Source: Bacteroidota bacterium
GTDB taxonomy: Bacteria > Bacteroidota > Bacteroidia > B-17B0 > Aurantibacillaceae
NCBI GenBank assembly: GCA_021156365.1
Contig: JAJNDK010000012.1
Span: forward strand, 1-64,000
DNA length: 64,000 nucleotides
Direction: 5' to 3'
Shown here: positions 6,883 to 16,080 of the stretch, piece after piece
Layout of the letters: the number at the start of each line of letters is the position of its first letter
Position numbering within the stretch: position 1 is the first letter of the stretch
Program-made: the position numbers and the translations under genes
The notes under the pieces: generated by a model
Database searches by the model: none
What the model saw: only the letters and a program-made list of their open reading frames with translations
Told to the model about the DNA's origin: nothing

Positions 6883-8418
6883 ATGGAAAACAAAAGAGTT
6901 CGCGTACGTTTTGCTCCCAGCCCTACCGGTGGATTACACATGGGTGGTGTGAGGGTCGCTTTGTTCAATTACCTGTTCGCCAAAAAACACGGCGGCGATT
7001 TTATTTTGCGTATTGAAGATACCGACCAGACACGCTTCGTGGCGGGCGCTGAAGAATATATTATCAATTCATTGAAATGGTGTGGTATCGAACCGAACGA
7101 AGGTGTTGGTTTCGGCGATGGACCCCATGCTCCGTATCGCCAGAGCGAGCGAAAGGAACTGGGCATTTATAAAAAGTATGCCGACAAGCTGATCGAAGGC
7201 GGGCATGCGTATTATGCATTCGACACCACGGAAGAGCTGGACGAAATGCGTAAACGAATGGAAGCAGCGAAGGTGGCCGCTCCGCAATACAATGCTGTGT
7301 CGCGTCAGAATATGCGCAATTCTCTGACGCTGAGTGAGGATGAAGTAAAGAAATTACTGGATGCCGGAACACCCTATGTGATCCGCCTGAAAGTGCCGCG
7401 CAACGAAGAGATCCGTTTTCATGATATTATCCGTGGATGGGTAGTGGTTAATTCCAGCCAGGTGGATGATAAGGTATTGCTGAAAAGCGATGGCATGCCT
7501 ACCTATCATTTAGCGCATATTGTGGACGATGTGGAAATGAAAATTTCTCATGCCATGCGTGGGGAAGAGTGGTTGCCGAGTGCACCTGCTCACATTCTGA
7601 TCTACCGGTATTTAGGACTTGAAGCTGAAATGCCTCAGTTGGCGCATTTACCACTGATCCTGAAACCGGACGGGCATGGAAAACTGAGCAAACGGGATAC
7701 ATCCGGATTACCAATGTTCCCGCTCAACTGGCAGGATCCGCGGGACAATTCGAGCTATGTAGGATACAAGGAATCCGGTTTCTTCCCGGAGGCATTCATC
7801 AATATGTTAGTGCTCTTAGGATGGAATCCGGGCGACAACAAAGAGATCATGAGTAAGGACGAGCTGATCCAATTGTTTTCGCTGGAGCGGATCAACAAAG
7901 CAGGAGCTAAATTCGATCCCGAAAAAACAAAATGGTTCAACCAGCAATACCTGCGTAAAAAAACAGATGAAGAGCTGGCAGATATTTTCATGCCGATGCT
8001 GAAAGAACACGGAGTGGAAGCATCGAAAGACTTTGTGGCGAAGGCATGCAAGCTGATTAAAGAAAAAGCGCATTTTGTCAATGAATTCTGGTTACTCGGC
8101 TTTTTCCTGTTTGAAACACCTTCAAGCCACGATGCTGCTGTCCTGGAAAAACGTCTGAATGCACAGTCTTATGCCTTCATCGAAGAATTGAAAAATGAAC
8201 TGAGCGACTTAAGCAGTTTTGCAGCAGCAGAAACAGAAGCCTGTTTCAAAGCAACAGCCGAAAAGACAGGAATTGCTCCGGGGCAGGTAATGCAGTTGTT
8301 CCGTGTGGTGATCACCGGAGTGAGCGGTGGTCCTGCTTTGTATGAGATAATGGAACTGATTGGCAAGGAAGAGTCCATCAAACGTATGGATTTCTTTTTG
8401 GAGAAGAATAAAATATAA
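6883..8418 (+). CDS. gltX: Glutamyl-tRNA synthetase
   Basis: 511-residue class I aminoacyl-tRNA synthetase that charges tRNA-Glu (possibly also tRNA-Gln in organisms using the transamidation route). The HIGH-like motif is in APSPTGGLHMGG (His19) and the KMSKS-like motif is KLSKRD at about 267-272. FILRIEDTDQTR is the Glu-binding segment. The C-terminal anticodon-binding domain is present and length is as expected. It has its own promoter after a 132-bp gap and stands alone. Confidence 0.97.
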   Translation: MENKRVRVRFAPSPTGGLHMGGVRVALFNYLFAKKHGGDFILRIEDTDQTRFVAGAEEYIINSLKWCGIEPNEGVGFGDGPHAPYRQSERKELGIYKKYADKLIEGGHAYYAFDTTEELDEMRKRMEAAKVAAPQYNAVSRQNMRNSLTLSEDEVKKLLDAGTPYVIRLKVPRNEEIRFHDIIRGWVVVNSSQVDDKVLLKSDGMPTYHLAHIVDDVEMKISHAMRGEEWLPSAPAHILIYRYLGLEAEMPQLAHLPLILKPDGHGKLSKRDTSGLPMFPLNWQDPRDNSSYVGYKESGFFPEAFINMLVLLGWNPGDNKEIMSKDELIQLFSLERINKAGAKFDPEKTKWFNQQYLRKKTDEELADIFMPMLKEHGVEASKDFVAKACKLIKEKAHFVNEFWLLGFFLFETPSSHDAAVLEKRLNAQSYAFIEELKNELSDLSSFAAAETEACFKATAEKTGIAPGQVMQLFRVVITGVSGGPALYEIMELIGKEESIKRMDFFLEKNKI

Positions 8419-8466
8419 TTGCACACAATGAAGTAAGATCCTCTCTGAGTAATCGGGGAGAATTTT

Positions 8467-9660
8467 TTATTTGTTTTTTAGCAAAGAATACAGTTCACTG
8501 TTTGGCTGATTTTTACCGAAGGGAATTGCATTCAAAAAATCTTCCATTCCTTTTTTTGCCACATCATAGGTCGGTTTATCACCGCCGCCGTTCAGCCATT
8601 TCACCAACGCCTGCCAGTCGGCTGTTTCGTTGATCTTATTGATGGCAGGGCGTTTGGGATCTTTCTCCACTTTCTTCCAGGTCCATACTGCAGAACCACA
8701 GAAATTGTAATCGGGGCTTTTGAGCAGGCTGTGATTGACCGTCATCTTTGTCAGGATGTCTTCTCCCCATTCTCCGCACCACATGGGCAGCTGAGCCACT
8801 TTCGAAAATTCATTTTGTTTACCGAGCTTATTTACCGGATCGCCGCCTAACCAATTATAAAAATGAAAGCTGAAGATCTGGTTTTTGTCAAGAACCTCGC
8901 GGAACATACTGAAGTCTTTTGCAAAATTTGCTCCTTCTATGATCAATAAGTGATTGGTATCCACCGTACGGATCTCTGCCACCAATTGTTTGTATACCTG
9001 CAGCAGGGCAGATCTTGGTACAGGCATAGGCTCGTTCAGCAGATCGTATCCCGCTATGCAGGTCTCGTTTTTGTATCGTGCTGCAATGGCTTTCCATACG
9101 GTGTACATGCGTTTGATATTCTCCGGATCTTTCCACATGTTCTTTTTATCCGGATCGCTGATGAAGTAGGGAGATTGCCCGCCCGGTGCTGCATGCAGAT
9201 CGAGTACGGCATAGATCTTATAGCGTTTGCACCAGCTTACCACCGAATCAAGGTAACGGAATCCTTTTTCATCAATCACACCCGGGGCTTCGTCTTTCTC
9301 GATCAATGAGTGATTGATAGGTACACGTACGGTGTTCATGCCAAGATCTGCAATGGCTTTTATATCGGCGGAAGTAATGAACGAAGAGCGGTATCGCTCA
9401 ATGTAGTTATCGGATTGCTCTTTCCCGAACATATCTTCCATCCGCTCTTTTATAAAACTTTCTTTTTTGAAATTCCCGCCCCAGATCCATCCTTCCCACA
9501 ACAACCAGCCGCCTAAGTTCACACCATAGAGCTTGATCGTTTTTTTGTTGCCATCTGCTAATGTGTGTTCCTGAACGTGCACAAAACCGGTTTGCGAAAA
9601 GGCCGAGCTTAGGGGGGCCGCCAGTAACAGGAATAAAAAAAGGAAATTGCGTGGGTTCAT
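8467..9660 (-). CDS. Secreted GH5-like glycoside hydrolase (cellulase/glucanase fold)
   Basis: 397 residues when started at the ATG of MNPRNFLFLFLLLAA, which opens a clear signal peptide ending near SAFSQ. A longer frame upstream to 9792 has no signal and crosses a terminator hairpin. GH5 (clan A) signatures: LYGVNLGGWLLWEGW, GMNTVRVPINH, LDLHAAPGGQ, YDLLNEPM with acid/base Glu210, and MWCGEWGED with nucleophile Glu297. It probably hydrolyses a beta-glucan or similar polysaccharide outside the cytoplasm. No T9SS tail was seen, so it may stay periplasmic. The substrate cannot be read from the sequence. Confidence 0.85.
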   Translation of the reverse strand: MNPRNFLFLFLLLAAPLSSAFSQTGFVHVQEHTLADGNKKTIKLYGVNLGGWLLWEGWIWGGNFKKESFIKERMEDMFGKEQSDNYIERYRSSFITSADIKAIADLGMNTVRVPINHSLIEKDEAPGVIDEKGFRYLDSVVSWCKRYKIYAVLDLHAAPGGQSPYFISDPDKKNMWKDPENIKRMYTVWKAIAARYKNETCIAGYDLLNEPMPVPRSALLQVYKQLVAEIRTVDTNHLLIIEGANFAKDFSMFREVLDKNQIFSFHFYNWLGGDPVNKLGKQNEFSKVAQLPMWCGEWGEDILTKMTVNHSLLKSPDYNFCGSAVWTWKKVEKDPKRPAINKINETADWQALVKWLNGGGDKPTYDVAKKGMEDFLNAIPFGKNQPNSELYSLLKNK

Positions 9661-9752
9661 GGTTCGCTTAAAATAAAGGGGTCTGATAAATATACTAAAT
9701 CTTCTGGTTGTTCTTTTGTTTGCAAAGCATGTGCCAGCAGCAGAAAAAAAAT

Positions 9753-9778
9753 ATGCCCTGCTTTTGAGGGCAGGGCAT
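9753..9778 (-). terminator. Terminator of the YHYH protein gene
   Basis: Stem ATGCCCTGC/GCAGGGCAT with a short loop. On the minus strand it is followed by a run of eight Ts broken by one base (9752-9744). It sits 37 bases after the stop at 9815 and before the GH5 start, so the two genes are separate transcription units. Confidence 0.8.
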
Positions 9779-9814
9779 AAGCTGAGCATCACCGGGTAGT
9801 ATACACGACTGGCA

Positions 9815-11167
9815 TCAGTTGTGTTGAACGACGACTTTCCTGGTCAGCACTTCATCGCCTTTGATGAAACGTACCACATAAACGCCGTGACTTAGCTCTT
9901 TTGTATCGAAATACACGATCGTTGTTCCTTGCAGCATAGTGGTTTCTTTTGTCAGTTTTCCACCCGCATCGTATAACTCTATTTTCACATCTTCCCTGTT
10001 GAGTGTATTCAACTGGATCACGAGCAGGTCGCTGGCCGGATTCGGGAAAACGGAGATGCCGGTTTTGACCAGATCCGCCGATTGGATCCCAACAGCAGGG
10101 TTATAAGTAGTTACTGATTCGGAGATAGAAGTTACTTTTAAGGCGCTTTTCACACCGTAGAAAGTAGGCCCCACACAATACGGATAAGCTGAGTTCCAGT
10201 CCGCATCCACCGTGCAGAAGTAGGCATAGGTACCGGTCGGGTATTCAGGGGTTACACAAAATCTTCCGTTATGTACATCCAGGTACTCGGGCTGTGCATT
10301 ACTCACAAACTCGTAATCTTCACGGTAATGCCCCAGTGGATAGGTCGGCGTTACTGCCGGTCCATCCGTTACATTGGTGCCGTCAGCATAATGTGTTCGT
10401 ACAGTGATATTTCTCAGGGAGTAGGATGATCTTATTCGAACGATCCCGCCGGTACCATTCGTGTTTTTATACCCATATGCTCCGTAGATCGGAAAACCAT
10501 CATAAGCGTAGCCAAGTAATGGTGAATGTTGCGTGCTGTCAATTGCATACAGGCCATCCGAATCATACAGGTTACATATGGTGGAAATAACATTCAGATC
10601 CAATTTGTAGGCACTTGGATTCTGATGATGATGGTAATTGGTTCCGGCAGGATGGCCTTTTGAACAATCGAATCCGGCTCTTTCTGCTACAATTGCATCG
10701 CGGTTCCAGATCCCGTCTCCCATGCCACCTAACGGACCACCTGCATCAGCGCTCGTAGAAGACTTGTAGGAGACACCATCCCTGTAATCAAAAAGTGCCA
10801 CACCATTAATGAATATACCGATATTGCCTGCAGTAGTCGCTGTGAGCGTTCCGGTATTTTGTACCGGGTTTAAAGGGATTTTAAAAATTGCATTCTGATT
10901 TCCAGCCTGATTGGGATTTCCATCGAGGTAAGGACCAACAATGTACGCCGGGATCCCCTGTGTGGTAACATACACGAAGTTTGCAGAATATTGTACCGTT
11001 TGCACATTGGCAGAATACGAATCATTGATCGGTGTCGGATTACCGGATACATAATGTCTTCCTGTTATTCCCGTGGTATTACGGAGCCAGGAAGTAATGG
11101 CCGGTCCCTGGGCAAGGGCTGAAAACCCGCAGACACCGAACGCAGATAAGAGAAGTGTTTTTTTCAT
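9815..11167 (-). CDS. YHYH-domain secreted protein with T9SS sorting domain
   Basis: 450 residues with a signal peptide ending near ALAQG. The central part holds the YHYH family hallmarks: GNIGIFINGVALFDYRDGVSY, split by position about 140-160; a histidine cluster NYHHHQNP; and SPLLGYAYDGFPIYG. The C-terminus (about 370-450) is a type IX sorting domain with SVFPNPASDLL and a final RKVVV. The YHYH domain has no settled biochemical role. The His cluster suggests metal binding, which is inference. Monocistronic, closed by the terminator at 9753-9778. Confidence 0.85.
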   Translation of the reverse strand: MKKTLLLSAFGVCGFSALAQGPAITSWLRNTTGITGRHYVSGNPTPINDSYSANVQTVQYSANFVYVTTQGIPAYIVGPYLDGNPNQAGNQNAIFKIPLNPVQNTGTLTATTAGNIGIFINGVALFDYRDGVSYKSSTSADAGGPLGGMGDGIWNRDAIVAERAGFDCSKGHPAGTNYHHHQNPSAYKLDLNVISTICNLYDSDGLYAIDSTQHSPLLGYAYDGFPIYGAYGYKNTNGTGGIVRIRSSYSLRNITVRTHYADGTNVTDGPAVTPTYPLGHYREDYEFVSNAQPEYLDVHNGRFCVTPEYPTGTYAYFCTVDADWNSAYPYCVGPTFYGVKSALKVTSISESVTTYNPAVGIQSADLVKTGISVFPNPASDLLVIQLNTLNREDVKIELYDAGGKLTKETTMLQGTTIVYFDTKELSHGVYVVRFIKGDEVLTRKVVVQHN

Positions 11168-11242
11168 TTGAGAATTGTTTGTTTTTTATAGTTAGACGCT
11201 GGCTAAGATCATTTCCTGCGTTGTAAATTGTTTTTTTTGAAA

Positions 11243-11713
11243 TTATTTTCTACCGGGCGGCGGCCCAATGTGCCCGGGTGGGGGAGGGGCCATTTTAAAC
11301 ATGGTTTCTTTGATCAGCTCATCGAATTTTTTCTTTTGTTCTTCTGTGCAGAGATCACGGATCTTTTTGAAATGATACCAGGTAAATAATTCCTGTTTTT
11401 TGTGCAGCACGGAAATCGAATCTGCAAGCTTTTCTGCCTGTATAGAGTCATTGGTTTTTAAAGCATCAAAAAAATTATCATGCAATTGCCTGTTGTTTTT
11501 ACGGATGCCGGCATTGCCTTCATGATGTTCGGTTCGAAGCATATCCAGTTTTTTCTGCTGTTCCCGGCTGAGCTGTAGTTGCTGTGTAAGGTATTCCAAT
11601 GCACCTTCTCCGTGTTTTTTTTCTCCTCCCTGTACCCAGAGCCAGCTGAGTGTAACCGCGTTGAGTAAAACCAACAACATGATAACGAGCTTATAAAAAC
11701 GTTCTTTTTTCAT
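11243..11713 (-). CDS. Spy/CpxP-like periplasmic protein (heavy-metal resistance family)
   Basis: 156 residues from the ATG of MKKERFYKLVIML. A single N-terminal hydrophobic segment (residues 7-26) acts as a signal or anchor. The helical body has LQLSREQQKKLDMLR, an LTxxQ-like start, and CTEEQKKKFDEL as the second copy, the pattern of CpxP/Spy/CnrX-like proteins. The tail is rich in Pro and Gly (APPPPGHIGPPPG). It overlaps the end of the upstream membrane-protein gene by codon reuse around 11713-11720. As third gene of an ECF sigma operon, it is probably the envelope-stress or metal sensor or chaperone arm. Confidence 0.75.
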   Translation of the reverse strand: MKKERFYKLVIMLLVLLNAVTLSWLWVQGGEKKHGEGALEYLTQQLQLSREQQKKLDMLRTEHHEGNAGIRKNNRQLHDNFFDALKTNDSIQAEKLADSISVLHKKQELFTWYHFKKIRDLCTEEQKKKFDELIKETMFKMAPPPPGHIGPPPGRK

Positions 11714-11717
11714 GTGG

Positions 11718-12026
11718 TCAGAATTGATTTTCGAGGTAAGAGAAATATTCTTTTGCAAAGGGATCGTATGCGTTTCCTTTATGAGGATGTCCGTGCTGCC
11801 TGAGTGAATACGCATTCAGTAGAATAAGCAATGCAAGTCCTGCTGCTATCGACCAGCGCTGAAAGGGTGGCATCGATACGATCTTTGCTTCCGCAGATTC
11901 GATACTTTTCATGATCCTGTCATACAGCAGTGGGTTGGCATGCGCCCTTTGCATGTTATCGAGGCTTTTCAGCGTTTTTTCTTCCCGGGAGCTATCGTGA
12001 TCCGGATTTTTTGCTTCCATATTCAT
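11718..12026 (-). CDS. Small membrane protein, probable anti-sigma partner
   Basis: 102 residues. The N-terminal part is polar (about 1-55), with one membrane helix at about 58-74 (WSIAAGLALLILLNAY) and a short outer tail with HGHPHKGN. There is no zinc-finger HxxxCxxC. It sits between an ECF sigma factor (its first base follows the sigma stop at 12027) and a Spy-like gene. That place is typical of a membrane anti-sigma factor. The assignment rests on context. A start two codons later (12020) is also possible. Confidence 0.6.
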   Translation of the reverse strand: MNMEAKNPDHDSSREEKTLKSLDNMQRAHANPLLYDRIMKSIESAEAKIVSMPPFQRWSIAAGLALLILLNAYSLRQHGHPHKGNAYDPFAKEYFSYLENQF

Positions 12027-12635
12027 TTAGATGTTTATTTGTTTTAAAACCTGCGCCTGGTTCTTCGGTTTTTTATAATACTCCCGTAAATGTCCCTGTA
12101 AATTCTGTTTGGCCCGAACCAGTAGTGATTCCACGGAGGCAAGCGAAATGTCCATTACTCCCGCAATTTCAGTGTAGCTCAGATCTTCTGTTTTACTCAG
12201 GATAAATGCTGTCCGTTGCCGTTCGGGAAGTCTGTCGATAGCCAGCCACAGGATAGCAGCCCGCTCTTTATTTTCCAGTTGCACACCGGGATGATAAAAA
12301 TGAGGAATATCCCGCAGGGGTTCATTACTTTCTTCCCCAAACAGGTTTTGCATAAAGCCAAAGCGTTTTTTGCGGTTCTTTTTCCGTTGAAAATCGAGGC
12401 ATTTGGTAATAGTGATGCGGTAAACCCAGGTAGATAGTTTTGATTCACCTTTGAAATTTTTTACGGAATGGAAGACTTCAGTAAATACTTCCTGGGTAAT
12501 GTCTTCTGCATCTTCGGTGTGTTGCAGCATACTCAGCGCTGTGTTGAATACTTTATTCCCGAGATCGGCCCATAGCTGGTTAAAGGCTTCACGCCTGCCT
12601 TCTTTCAGTGATCGTATGAATTCGTTTTCGTTCAA
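12027..12635 (-). CDS. ECF-type RNA polymerase sigma factor
   Basis: 202 residues. Region 2: FNQLWADLGNKVFNTALSM, then EDAEDITQEVFTEVF and LSTWVYRITITKC. Region 4: LPERQRTAFILSKTEDLSYTEIA and SVESLLVRAKQNL, the DNA-contacting helix-turn-helix. The linker is longer than usual (about 90-130, FGFMQNLFGEESNE). It is the first gene of an operon with a small membrane protein and a Spy/CpxP-like protein, suggesting a periplasmic stress or metal response. Confidence 0.92.
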   Translation of the reverse strand: MNENEFIRSLKEGRREAFNQLWADLGNKVFNTALSMLQHTEDAEDITQEVFTEVFHSVKNFKGESKLSTWVYRITITKCLDFQRKKNRKKRFGFMQNLFGEESNEPLRDIPHFYHPGVQLENKERAAILWLAIDRLPERQRTAFILSKTEDLSYTEIAGVMDISLASVESLLVRAKQNLQGHLREYYKKPKNQAQVLKQINI

Positions 12636-12767
12636 AAGGGTAATAGGGATGTCCTTCCCGGGAACGAAAATAGAAGGTCTGAAACCGAAATGCTATCGGA
12701 TGCGGTAAACGGTTTTAATTTTTAGGTAAATGCGCTTTTTGCAGTTAGGAGATAGAAAAAGGCAGAT

Positions 12768-13208
12768 CTATTTCCGAAGATTTGTTTTCAATAGGTTGGA
12801 ATAGGTCCTTGCGATCATGCGCGACCTGTCTTCATTCCAGATCTCACATTGCGCATTCACGATCTGTCTCCCTTTTTTCAGGATGTTTGTTTCGGCAATA
12901 ATAACATCCGATTCACGTGCCGGAGCAAAATAATCGATCACATTGTTGACAGTCGTATAAAAATATTCTTCGTTGAAGGAGAACATAGTAGCGCCAATAA
13001 TGTCATCTATGATAGCTGCCGTAACTCCGCCGTGCAATGTACCGATGGGATTGGCCATCTCCTTCCGCACCACATATTGAAAAGAGAGCTTTCCTCTTTC
13101 TGCGGAAAGAACTACCGGTTTCAGCCAACGCATAAATGGTGAGGGCGAAGCGGTAAATTCTTGTCCCATGAAAGACTGTAGTACTTCTAACTGCTCACTC
13201 GTATTCAT
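12768..13208 (-). CDS. Hotdog-fold thioesterase, PaaI-like
   Basis: 146 residues. The core motif NPIGTLHGGVTAAIIDDIIGAT holds the HGG loop of PaaI/4HBT thioesterases, with a following DYFAPA strand. Such enzymes cleave acyl- or phenylacetyl-CoA thioesters in the cytoplasm. Its start overlaps the end of the DUF2798 gene by 14 bases, so it is the last gene of the operon thiolase-SDR-DUF2798-thioesterase controlled by the TetR-type operator at 15418. That context points to acyl-CoA turnover. The substrate is unknown. Confidence 0.8.
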   Translation of the reverse strand: MNTSEQLEVLQSFMGQEFTASPSPFMRWLKPVVLSAERGKLSFQYVVRKEMANPIGTLHGGVTAAIIDDIIGATMFSFNEEYFYTTVNNVIDYFAPARESDVIIAETNILKKGRQIVNAQCEIWNEDRSRMIARTYSNLLKTNLRK

Positions 13209-13431
13209 TTTCCGGTTGTTTGGGTTCGAAGAACTTATCTACTAACTTCTGTACCTGTGGCGCAATAAGGAGGATGGCCGGGATCGCGACAAGATAGGCT
13301 AATCCCCAGGAGCGGAACCAGATCTTGTAAAATGTATCTGTGAAGCCGATATTGATCGAGATCAGTGTAAAAGAAATAATACCCGTGGTAATTATTCCCA
13401 TGATCAGAGCGAATGCTATTTTTTGTTTCAT
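13195..13431 (-). CDS. DUF2798 small membrane protein
   Basis: 78 residues with two transmembrane helices (about 5-27 and 43-60), joined by a loop with FYKIWFRSWGLAY, the signature of DUF2798 proteins. Function unknown. It is translationally coupled to the thioesterase gene downstream and lies 17 bases after the SDR gene, inside the TetR-linked operon. Confidence 0.8.
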   Translation of the reverse strand: MKQKIAFALIMGIITTGIISFTLISINIGFTDTFYKIWFRSWGLAYLVAIPAILLIAPQVQKLVDKFFEPKQPENEYE

Positions 13432-13448
13432 AATGGTTTGGTTGGTGC

Positions 13449-14189
13449 TTATTCGTTATTCATCATCTTCAATGCTTCGGCGGGTGAGGAAAGAAAGGCT
13501 TTGTAGAGATGTGCCGTGTTTCCTACGTGGATCTCGTATTCGTTTTTTTCCAGTGCACTGAACAGTTCGCTGGCCACTACTGTCGGTGAAATGCCATTGG
13601 CCCCACCGATCTCTTTAGAAAGCTCTGTGTCTACCAACGGTGGCATCAGCTCAAATACCTTGACAGGACTTTTGCTAAGTGCGACACGCAAAGATTGGGT
13701 GTAAGAATGCAGCGCTGCTTTGCTGGCAGCATACGTGGGAAGCATTGCTCCCGGCACAAAAGCCACGATAGAGGAGACGTTTACAATAGCAGCTTCGGGC
13801 TGTTTTTTCAATGCAGGGAGCAATTGCTCATTGAGCCGCACAACAGACAAATAATTGGTCAGCATTTCGTCCGCCCCTTTTTCATAGGCATTGGCGCCGG
13901 TATCAGAAAGCTTATACACACTGGCGCGACCGGCATTATTGATCACGATATTGAGTTTCGGAAAGTCTGTATTCAGCTGTTGCACCAGTTTCTCCACATC
14001 GGCTGCATTACTGATGTCGCATTGGATGGCAGTAGCATCACTGAGCTTTGCTGCAGCCCGCTCCAATCTGTTTTTATCACGACCGGTAATGATCACATGG
14101 TTGCCTTTGGAAGAAAATAATTTGGCGATCTCAAACCCGATGCCGGCACTTCCGCCGGTGATCAGTATAGTATTGTTGTTGGTTTTCAT
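13449..14189 (-). CDS. Short-chain dehydrogenase/reductase, DltE-like
   Basis: 246 residues. Rossmann motif TGGSAGIGFEIA (about 11-22), NNAG (about 86-89), catalytic Ser in NVSSIVAF and YAASK (Tyr and Lys, about 153-157). The overall pattern matches COG3967 (DltE-type) oxidoreductases. Uses NAD(P)H. Second gene of the operon led by the thiolase. A role as ketoacyl reductase in that pathway is possible but not shown by sequence. Confidence 0.85.
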   Translation of the reverse strand: MKTNNNTILITGGSAGIGFEIAKLFSSKGNHVIITGRDKNRLERAAAKLSDATAIQCDISNAADVEKLVQQLNTDFPKLNIVINNAGRASVYKLSDTGANAYEKGADEMLTNYLSVVRLNEQLLPALKKQPEAAIVNVSSIVAFVPGAMLPTYAASKAALHSYTQSLRVALSKSPVKVFELMPPLVDTELSKEIGGANGISPTVVASELFSALEKNEYEIHVGNTAHLYKAFLSSPAEALKMMNNE

Positions 14190-14229
14190 ACGATATGGTT
14201 ATTAATTTTAAAAGGATAAATAAAATGGG

Positions 14230-15402
14230 TTATATATTTTCTAATACGATGGCAGATGCACCGCCTCCACCATTACAAATAGCTGCCACACCATATTTCC
14301 CGCCTTCCTGTTTCAGCACGGAAATGAGTGTAGTGATGATCCTGGCACCGGATGCACCAATGGGATGCCCCATGGCTACAGCGCCACCGTACACGTTTAT
14401 TTTGGAAGGATCGAGACCGAGCAGCTGTTGGTTAGACAGGATCACAGAGGCATAAGCTTCGTTGATCTCAAAATAATCTATCCGGCTCAGCTCCATCCCG
14501 GCCTGTTCCAGTGCTTTCGGAATAGCTATAGACGGAGAAGTGGTGAACCATTCCGGAGCCTGTGCGGCATCGGCATATCCAATGATCTTTGCGAGCGGTG
14601 TCAGTTTGTGTTTTTCCAGCGCTTCTTTGGAAACGAGGATCAGGGCTGCTGCGCCATCGTTCAGGTTGCTTGAATTGGCAGCCGTGAGCATTCCGTCTTT
14701 TTCGAAAACCGGTTTAAGCTTAGAGACTTTGTCTGCAATGATCTTATCCACATCTTCGTCTTTCCGGATCGTGGATTTCCCTTTTTTTTGTTCCACATCA
14801 ATGGGAATGATCTCCCTGTCGAATTTTCCCTTTACTGTTGCGTCTGCTGCTTTACGATACGATTCAATGGCATAGGAATCCAGCATTTCGCGTGTAAGAC
14901 CATATTTGCGAACTCCCAGCTCTGCAGCGCTTCCCATATGAAAATCATTGTACACATCCCAGAGACCGTCTTTGATCATGCCATCGACCAGCACAGCGTC
15001 GCCAAGTTTATTGCCTCTTCGGATCATGGAATAGTGGGGCACATTGCTCATACTTTCCATGCCACCTGTTACTACAATGTTTTCCTGTCCAAGCTGGATC
15101 TGTTGCGCACCAATCATAGTAGCTTTCATACCCGAGGCGCAGACTTTGTTGATGGTGGTGGCATCTACCGCGTCAGGTATGCCCGCAAATTTAGCGGCCT
15201 GCCTGGCCGGGGACTGACCGATATTTGCACTGAGCACATTGCCCATATAAACACTGTCGGCTGTTGAAACGTCCAGCCCTGCTTCCTCAAAAGCGCCTTT
15301 GATGGCAATGGCTCCCAGCTCAGTGGCGGAGAGATGGGATAAGCTTTCCAGCAATCCTCCTATCGGAGTGCGTTTTGCTGCAACTATGTATACTTCTTTC
15401 AT
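14230..15402 (-). CDS. Acetyl-CoA acetyltransferase (thiolase)
   Basis: 390 residues, full length. Catalytic residues: Cys88 in NKVCASGMK, His346 in GHPIGASG and Cys376 in CNGGGGASA, all where biosynthetic thiolases have them. It condenses two acetyl-CoA to acetoacetyl-CoA or runs in reverse. First gene of the minus-strand operon with SDR, DUF2798 and thioesterase, directly behind a perfect TetR-type palindrome. It could feed the polyhydroxyalkanoate genes at 49.8-52.8 kb, but fatty-acid or ketone use is equally compatible. Confidence 0.92.
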   Translation of the reverse strand: MKEVYIVAAKRTPIGGLLESLSHLSATELGAIAIKGAFEEAGLDVSTADSVYMGNVLSANIGQSPARQAAKFAGIPDAVDATTINKVCASGMKATMIGAQQIQLGQENIVVTGGMESMSNVPHYSMIRRGNKLGDAVLVDGMIKDGLWDVYNDFHMGSAAELGVRKYGLTREMLDSYAIESYRKAADATVKGKFDREIIPIDVEQKKGKSTIRKDEDVDKIIADKVSKLKPVFEKDGMLTAANSSNLNDGAAALILVSKEALEKHKLTPLAKIIGYADAAQAPEWFTTSPSIAIPKALEQAGMELSRIDYFEINEAYASVILSNQQLLGLDPSKINVYGGAVAMGHPIGASGARIITTLISVLKQEGGKYGVAAICNGGGGASAIVLENI

Positions 15403-15417
15403 TTGTGTTTTATTTTA

Positions 15418-15431
15418 ATACCGATCGGTAT
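15418..15431. promoter_or_regulatory. TetR-type operator upstream of thiolase operon
   Basis: Perfect 14-bp palindrome ATACCGATCGGTAT, 15 bases before the thiolase ATG. The near-identical palindrome at 16081-16096 precedes the tetR-family gene, which identifies both as probable binding sites of that regulator. Confidence 0.8.
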
Positions 15432-15449
15432 ATTTTTAAGTAAAAAAAA

Positions 15450-16043
15450 TTATTTTTTCAATTCATCCGTCACGAGCTTGTCCATTCTGTCCAGTGCGGC
15501 ATGCAGAAATTGCTGGTTATTCATGATCTTGGCCAGCATCATCCCGCCTTCGAGGATCGTTATGAGCGCATAAGCCTGATCGGATGCATCCTGCTTTTTT
15601 TTGAACTCCCCTTTTTTCTGGCCTTGTTCAATAATATCGCTTAAGCTATTGGCGAGAACTTTGATGCTGTGCTGTACATGCTTCTTCAGGAATTCCGCAT
15701 TGTCATCCGCTTCCACGCATGCATTCAGTATCGGGCAACCACCGCGCTCAAATATCTGCTTCCAGTTTTGCCGGTAATATCCGGTGAAGGCTGCAAGCTT
15801 GTCTGCGGCTTTTTCCTGTTGGTTCATGGCAGCGGCCAGCCTTCTCCCCAGTGAGCGAATATTGAATTTGTATACTTCTACTGCTACTTCATCCTTGTTT
15901 GCAAAGTTACCATATATCGAACCTTTGGTAAGCCCGGTTACTTCCATGATATCGGACAGGGAAGTGCCCACATAACCTTTCCTGTTGAAAACCGGTGCGG
16001 ACTTTTCAATAATGAACTCTTTGGTTTTTTCTGCTTTGGACAT
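15450..16043 (-). CDS. TetR-family transcriptional regulator
   Basis: 197 residues from the ATG of MSKAEKTKEFII. The longer frame upstream to 16088 would run through the operator and is rejected. N-terminal helix-turn-helix: FNRKGYVGTSLSDIMEVTGLTKGSIYGNFANK (first half FNRKGYVGTS, second GSIYGNF). The C-terminal ligand domain resembles TetR_C_16/YcdC-like repressors that respond to acyl-CoA or aromatic compounds. It is transcribed toward the thiolase gene, and both start regions share a palindrome, so it likely represses itself and the operon. Confidence 0.9.
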   Translation of the reverse strand: MSKAEKTKEFIIEKSAPVFNRKGYVGTSLSDIMEVTGLTKGSIYGNFANKDEVAVEVYKFNIRSLGRRLAAAMNQQEKAADKLAAFTGYYRQNWKQIFERGGCPILNACVEADDNAEFLKKHVQHSIKVLANSLSDIIEQGQKKGEFKKKQDASDQAYALITILEGGMMLAKIMNNQQFLHAALDRMDKLVTDELKK

Positions 16044-16080
16044 GATGGAATAGATTTCCGGTACAAATATAGAAATAAAA

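Noticed and set aside
9661-9792. Longer start for the GH5 protein
   Set aside because: Would place 44 residues before a clear signal peptide and would overlap the terminator of the upstream gene.
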